Below are positions 8,250-10,317 of a stretch of 10,317 nt of DNA, piece after piece (the stretch's first letter is position 1; each line of letters opens with the position of its first letter). This DNA comes from Larix sibirica (taxonomy: Eukaryota; Streptophyta; Pinopsida; Pinales; Pinaceae). Position numbers and translations under genes: made by a program. Below the pieces are notes generated by a model that worked only from the letters and a program-made list of their open reading frames with translations, did not search any database and had not been told where the DNA came from. The stretch lies in contig NWUY0304726105.1 of the NCBI GenBank assembly GCA_004151065.3, positions 1-10,317 of the forward strand. The letters run 5' to 3'.

Positions 8250-8310
8250 ACTCTGAGATTTCAGTACAAAATAGGTTCAAATCACTGGAGTGAGTTTCCA
8301 GTACAAAATG
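8250..8310 (+). repeat. Short direct repeat just upstream of the start codon
   Basis: CTGAGATTTCAGTACAAAAT (about 8252-8271) recurs as GTGAGTTTCCAGTACAAAAT (about 8290-8309). It resembles the TTCAATACAAAC motif of the 164-base repeat further upstream, so the leader region itself may be built from that family. Confidence 0.5.
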
Positions 8311-8360
8311 TTTAGAATCTGTATGCTGCAAGGCTTAATAGTTTGCACAAATAGTCAGTT

Positions 8361-8445
8361 GGGCGGTGATCTAGTGGTAGTTGATCACAACTAGCCTAGA
8401 TTTTATTTTCAGCTCTGTAGCAGTTTTATCTGAGAATCCTCAGAC
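8361..8445 (+). repeat. tRNA-like repeat module 1 in the 5' flank
   Basis: It contains GTGATCTAGTGGTAG (8367-8381), a good Pol III A-box look-alike, then CACAACTAGCCT and a degenerate B-box-like TTTTCAGCTC. It shares its block order with modules 2 and 3. It is probably a decayed SINE; no poly tail or target duplication was seen. Confidence 0.45.
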
Positions 8446-8473
8446 CAACACGTTCAAAGAGATGTGATTTGAA

Positions 8474-8585
8474 CAGATGTGATTTAGTGGTAGATTGGTG
8501 GTAGTTATCACAACTAGCCTCAACTTGGGTTTCAGCTCATTTCTATATGAACTCTAATTGAAAATCCCCAAAGCTTAGGATCCAA
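8474..8585 (+). repeat. tRNA-like repeat module 2 in the 5' flank
   Basis: ATTGGTGGTAGTTATCACAA (8494-8513) and CTAGCCT correspond to module 1, followed by GGGTTTCAGCTCATTTCT and GAAAATCCCCAAAGC. It shares the last blocks closely with module 3. Confidence 0.5.
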
Positions 8586-8624
8586 ATGAACTCTACTTGA
8601 AAATCCCCAAAGCTTAGGATCCAA
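8547..8624 (+). repeat. Perfect-phase 39-base tandem duplication
   Basis: Units 8547-8585 and 8586-8624 both run ATGAACTCTA to GCTTAGGATCCAA and differ at one base (AATTG against ACTTG). The near-identity shows a recent duplication inside the tRNA-like repeat area. Confidence 0.92.
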
Positions 8625-8712
8625 TAGTAGATTGGTGGGAGTTTACCACAACAAACCCAAATTTGATTCTCAACTCATTTCTGCATAAGCTCTACCTGAT
8701 AATCCCCAAAGA
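8625..8712 (+). repeat. tRNA-like repeat module 3 in the 5' flank
   Basis: TAGTAGATTGGTGGGAGTTT, then ACCACAACAAACCCAA, CAACTCATTTCTGCATAAGC and AATCCCCAAAG correspond to module 2, about 125-130 bases downstream. It is more diverged in the middle. Confidence 0.45.
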
Positions 8713-8779
8713 CATATCTGACAGCCGGAAATTGAGTGATTATCAATGTACCAATCTCAATATGACATTTAGAAAGTTC

Positions 8780-9086
8780 AACTCAGATTGAGACTTCAAT
8801 ACAAACAATACTGCATTTGCACCATTCAGAAAGTTCAGCTGAAATTGAAATTTCAAAACAAACTTGACTGCTTTTGTATTTCAAAAACTAGCACAGATTC
8901 ATCTTATCTTCAAACTGTTATGGGCTTCATAAAATTCAAAGTCAACTCAGATTCAAATTTCAATACAAACTATGCTGCATTTGTTCCATTAGAAAAGTTA
9001 AACTGAAATTGAAATTTCAGAACAAACTATGCTGCATTTGTACCTGAAGAACTAGCACAGATCCATCTTTACTTCAAACTGTTATG
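8780..9086 (+). repeat. Tandem duplication with a 164-base period
   Basis: Blocks 8780-8922 and 8944-9086 have the same length (143 bases) and order. They begin AACTCAGATT, pass TGAAATTGAAATTTCA and ACTAGCACAGAT, and end CTTCAAACTGTTATG. Each block looks internally doubled, since motifs of the type TTCAATACAAAC..CTGCATTTG recur at about a 56-base step. An apparent open frame at 8788-9006 lies entirely inside the repeat and is not a gene. Confidence 0.85.
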
Positions 9087-9222
9087 ACCGAGAAACATCA
9101 AAGAGAAGCATAAAATCCCTAGCAGTACCTATCTCAATATTTTAACTGAGTCTCTCAGAGCTACTCCAATACACATTGGGTATTTAATTTCCACTGCTAT
9201 GCATACCATAATCTCATGCATA
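9087..9222. other. Spacer between tandem repeat arrays
   Basis: The sequence is AT-rich with scattered short echoes of the neighbouring repeats. No gene or regulatory motif was identified. Confidence 0.5.
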
Positions 9223-9510
9223 TTTATAACTGAGTATCCAACACAGAAAACTGAAAGTATAATCTAGGATTGTATGGCCTCTGCATTATACTGATCAAGG
9301 ATTTCATCAGTGCTAAATTGCTGATTATAACAGCTGGGTATCCAGCACAAATTCAAAAGACCAGAAGTACAATCTGGGATTGTGTGACCCAATGCTCTGG
9401 TAATACACTGATGAAAGATATAATGAAAGATTTGCTGGGGTGCTAAATTGCTAATTATAAGAGCTGAGTATCCAACACAAATTCAGAAGACTAGATGCAG
9501 TTCTAGACAT
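9223..9510 (+). repeat. Tandem array, 2.3 units of about 104-130 bases
   Basis: TGAGTATCCAACACA-type unit starts occur at 9231, 9335 and 9465. The first two units continue with ACAATCTGGGATTGTGTG-type sequence and end GCTAAATTGCTGATTATAA (9313-9330 and 9442-9460). The second unit carries about 25 extra bases, and the third is cut off after about 45. Confidence 0.8.
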
Positions 9511-9530
9511 AGGAAGGATAAAACCCTGCA

Positions 9531-10145
9531 AACCCTTATCACCACAAGGTCTCGTCTGGGGCCAACCCAGAGATTCTTTTCCAAAATTTTAAGCAATTTG
9601 GCAGCTCCTCTTTGTAGCTGTCAATCAGCAGATGGGGGGACTGCACAGAGCACAGAACTCTGTGAGTGTATACAACCATACGGTGATGTCACGTGCATGA
9701 CATTTCAAGGGAAGGGGAATCTGGAGACAAAAGTGAGCCAGGCTTTCACTAGAGAATTCGTACCTCCGTAGAAACCAATGGGGAATTGATATATACACAG
9801 TTGGTATATCACCTCCTCAGACTTGGGTAGACCTATTGCTGGCCAAGTGAATTCTTTCACGGTGGGCTGGCAGGTCAGGCCATCCTCTGCTCTCTGCAGG
9901 TCACTGATCTGGCACCTTGTCATAATCATGAGCAAAAAGAAAAATGAGCTAAGGTCCCAACTTTCCTATGCAAATAATCCGGGCGCTAAAGCCTGAGGGG
10001 GGATCAGTACCATTCTAATCTCGGAGTACAATTTTCCAAATTAGTTGGGTTTGATTGCTGAATGATTGTGAAATCAACGGCCAGGACTAAGCGTAGACTG
10101 CGGTAGATGCCATGACAGTTTTGCCTCCCTAAATTCTTTCAAAAT
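9531..10145. other. Moderate-GC non-repetitive stretch, possible distal promoter or leader exon
   Basis: Composition rises here and falls sharply at about 10145 into AT-rich DNA. On the minus strand an ATG at 9929 opens a frame to 9705 that I do not recognise, and CGGAG|GTACGA (donor at 9763) could end an exon. A second short minus-strand frame, from the ATG near 9679, contains LLIDSYKEELPNCLKFW, also unrecognised. A non-coding first exon of the receptor gene, spliced to an acceptor near 8250, or a separate gene fragment are both possible. Evidence is weak. Confidence 0.25.
9690..9695. promoter_or_regulatory. G-box (CACGTG) in an imperfect palindrome
   Basis: CACGTG sits inside ATGTCACGTGCATGACAT (9686-9703), most of which is self-complementary. 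In plants this core is bound by bZIP and bHLH factors in light- and ABA-responsive promoters. It lies about 1.46 kb upstream of the receptor ATG, in the least repetitive part of the 5' flank, so a link to this gene is possible but unproven. Confidence 0.35.
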
Positions 10146-10317
10146 AAAGATTATATTTTCTAAATTTAAAATTATTCTTTACGATTTCAGTTTGTTAGCA
10201 ACAATTCATCCATATCGTGATTCGTACGTAGATAGTACATCAACAAACTCGTTTTCTTATTACATAATATTATAAAACATCAAAACATTATACGATTAAT
10301 ATTTATTTATTTTTGAC
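10146..10317. other. AT-rich window end
   Basis: The composition drops abruptly in GC after 10145. On the minus strand this would be upstream of the moderate-GC stretch and includes TATA-like runs (AAAATATAATC near 10150-10160), but none can be assigned as a promoter. Confidence 0.4.

Noticed and set aside
8134-8331. Apparent upstream open frame overlapping the receptor start
   Set aside because: It opens at TTG, not ATG, so it is not a credible plant uORF.
8361-8445. Functional tRNA gene
   Set aside because: An A-box-like motif is present but there is no acceptor stem or cloverleaf, and the B box is degenerate.
8788-9006. 72-codon plus-strand frame
   Set aside because: Lies wholly within the 164-base-period repeat and shows repeat-derived sequence.
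8361-9510. CRISPR array
   Set aside because: The repeats are directly abutting or long-period, diverged, and without regular unique spacers; the context is a plant nuclear gene.
9448-9771. 107-codon plus-strand frame
   Set aside because: Starts inside a tandem array unit and crosses into unrelated sequence; no domain is visible.

Overview
The window looks like nuclear DNA of a seed plant. It is AT-rich and full of repeats, with one recognisable protein-coding gene interrupted by a 1,235-base intron with canonical GT..AG borders. The dense degenerate retroelements and the relaxed gene spacing would fit a gymnosperm or another large plant genome, but nothing here fixes the lineage.

The gene lies on the minus strand: exon 1 is 8228..6875 and exon 2 is 5639..5068. 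The spliced product is 641 residues, a leucine-rich-repeat receptor-like kinase of subfamily LRR-III. Its order is signal peptide, cysteine-capped short LRR ectodomain, one transmembrane helix, juxtamembrane segment and kinase-like domain. The catalytic loop reads HGN instead of HRD, so it is predicted to be an inactive receptor kinase (pseudokinase). It resembles the Arabidopsis 'probable inactive receptor kinase' group around At1g60630/At1g10850, judged from memory of family motifs and not from a search.

Layout by region (plus-strand coordinates). 1-640: AT-rich, no gene seen. 641-1320: moderate-GC sequence with a repeated motif and a short foldback. 1360-1502: a compact SINE-like insertion with a candidate target-site duplication and a T-rich tail. 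1503-2060: AT-rich spacer. 2061-3157: two nested pairs of direct repeats; the inner pair looks like LTRs of a small or deleted retroelement. 3158-4833: AT-rich spacer holding a 72-base tandem duplication. 4834-5067: 3' flank of the receptor gene, with a cluster of splice-donor-like sites and a short open frame. 5068-8228: receptor gene, whose intron carries a Pol III-type motif. 8229-9530: 5' flank made largely of tandem and dispersed repeats (three tRNA-like modules, a 39-base tandem duplication, a 164-base-period duplication and a roughly 104-130-base-period array). 9531-10145: moderate-GC, non-repetitive stretch with a G-box palindrome that may hold the distal promoter or a leader exon. 10146-10317: AT-rich end.

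There is no sign of an operon, CRISPR array, phage or prokaryotic system. Some supplied open frames begin at TTG or GTG, which are not credible plant starts. The most notable material is the layered retroelement debris and the repeat-built 5' flank of a predicted pseudokinase receptor.
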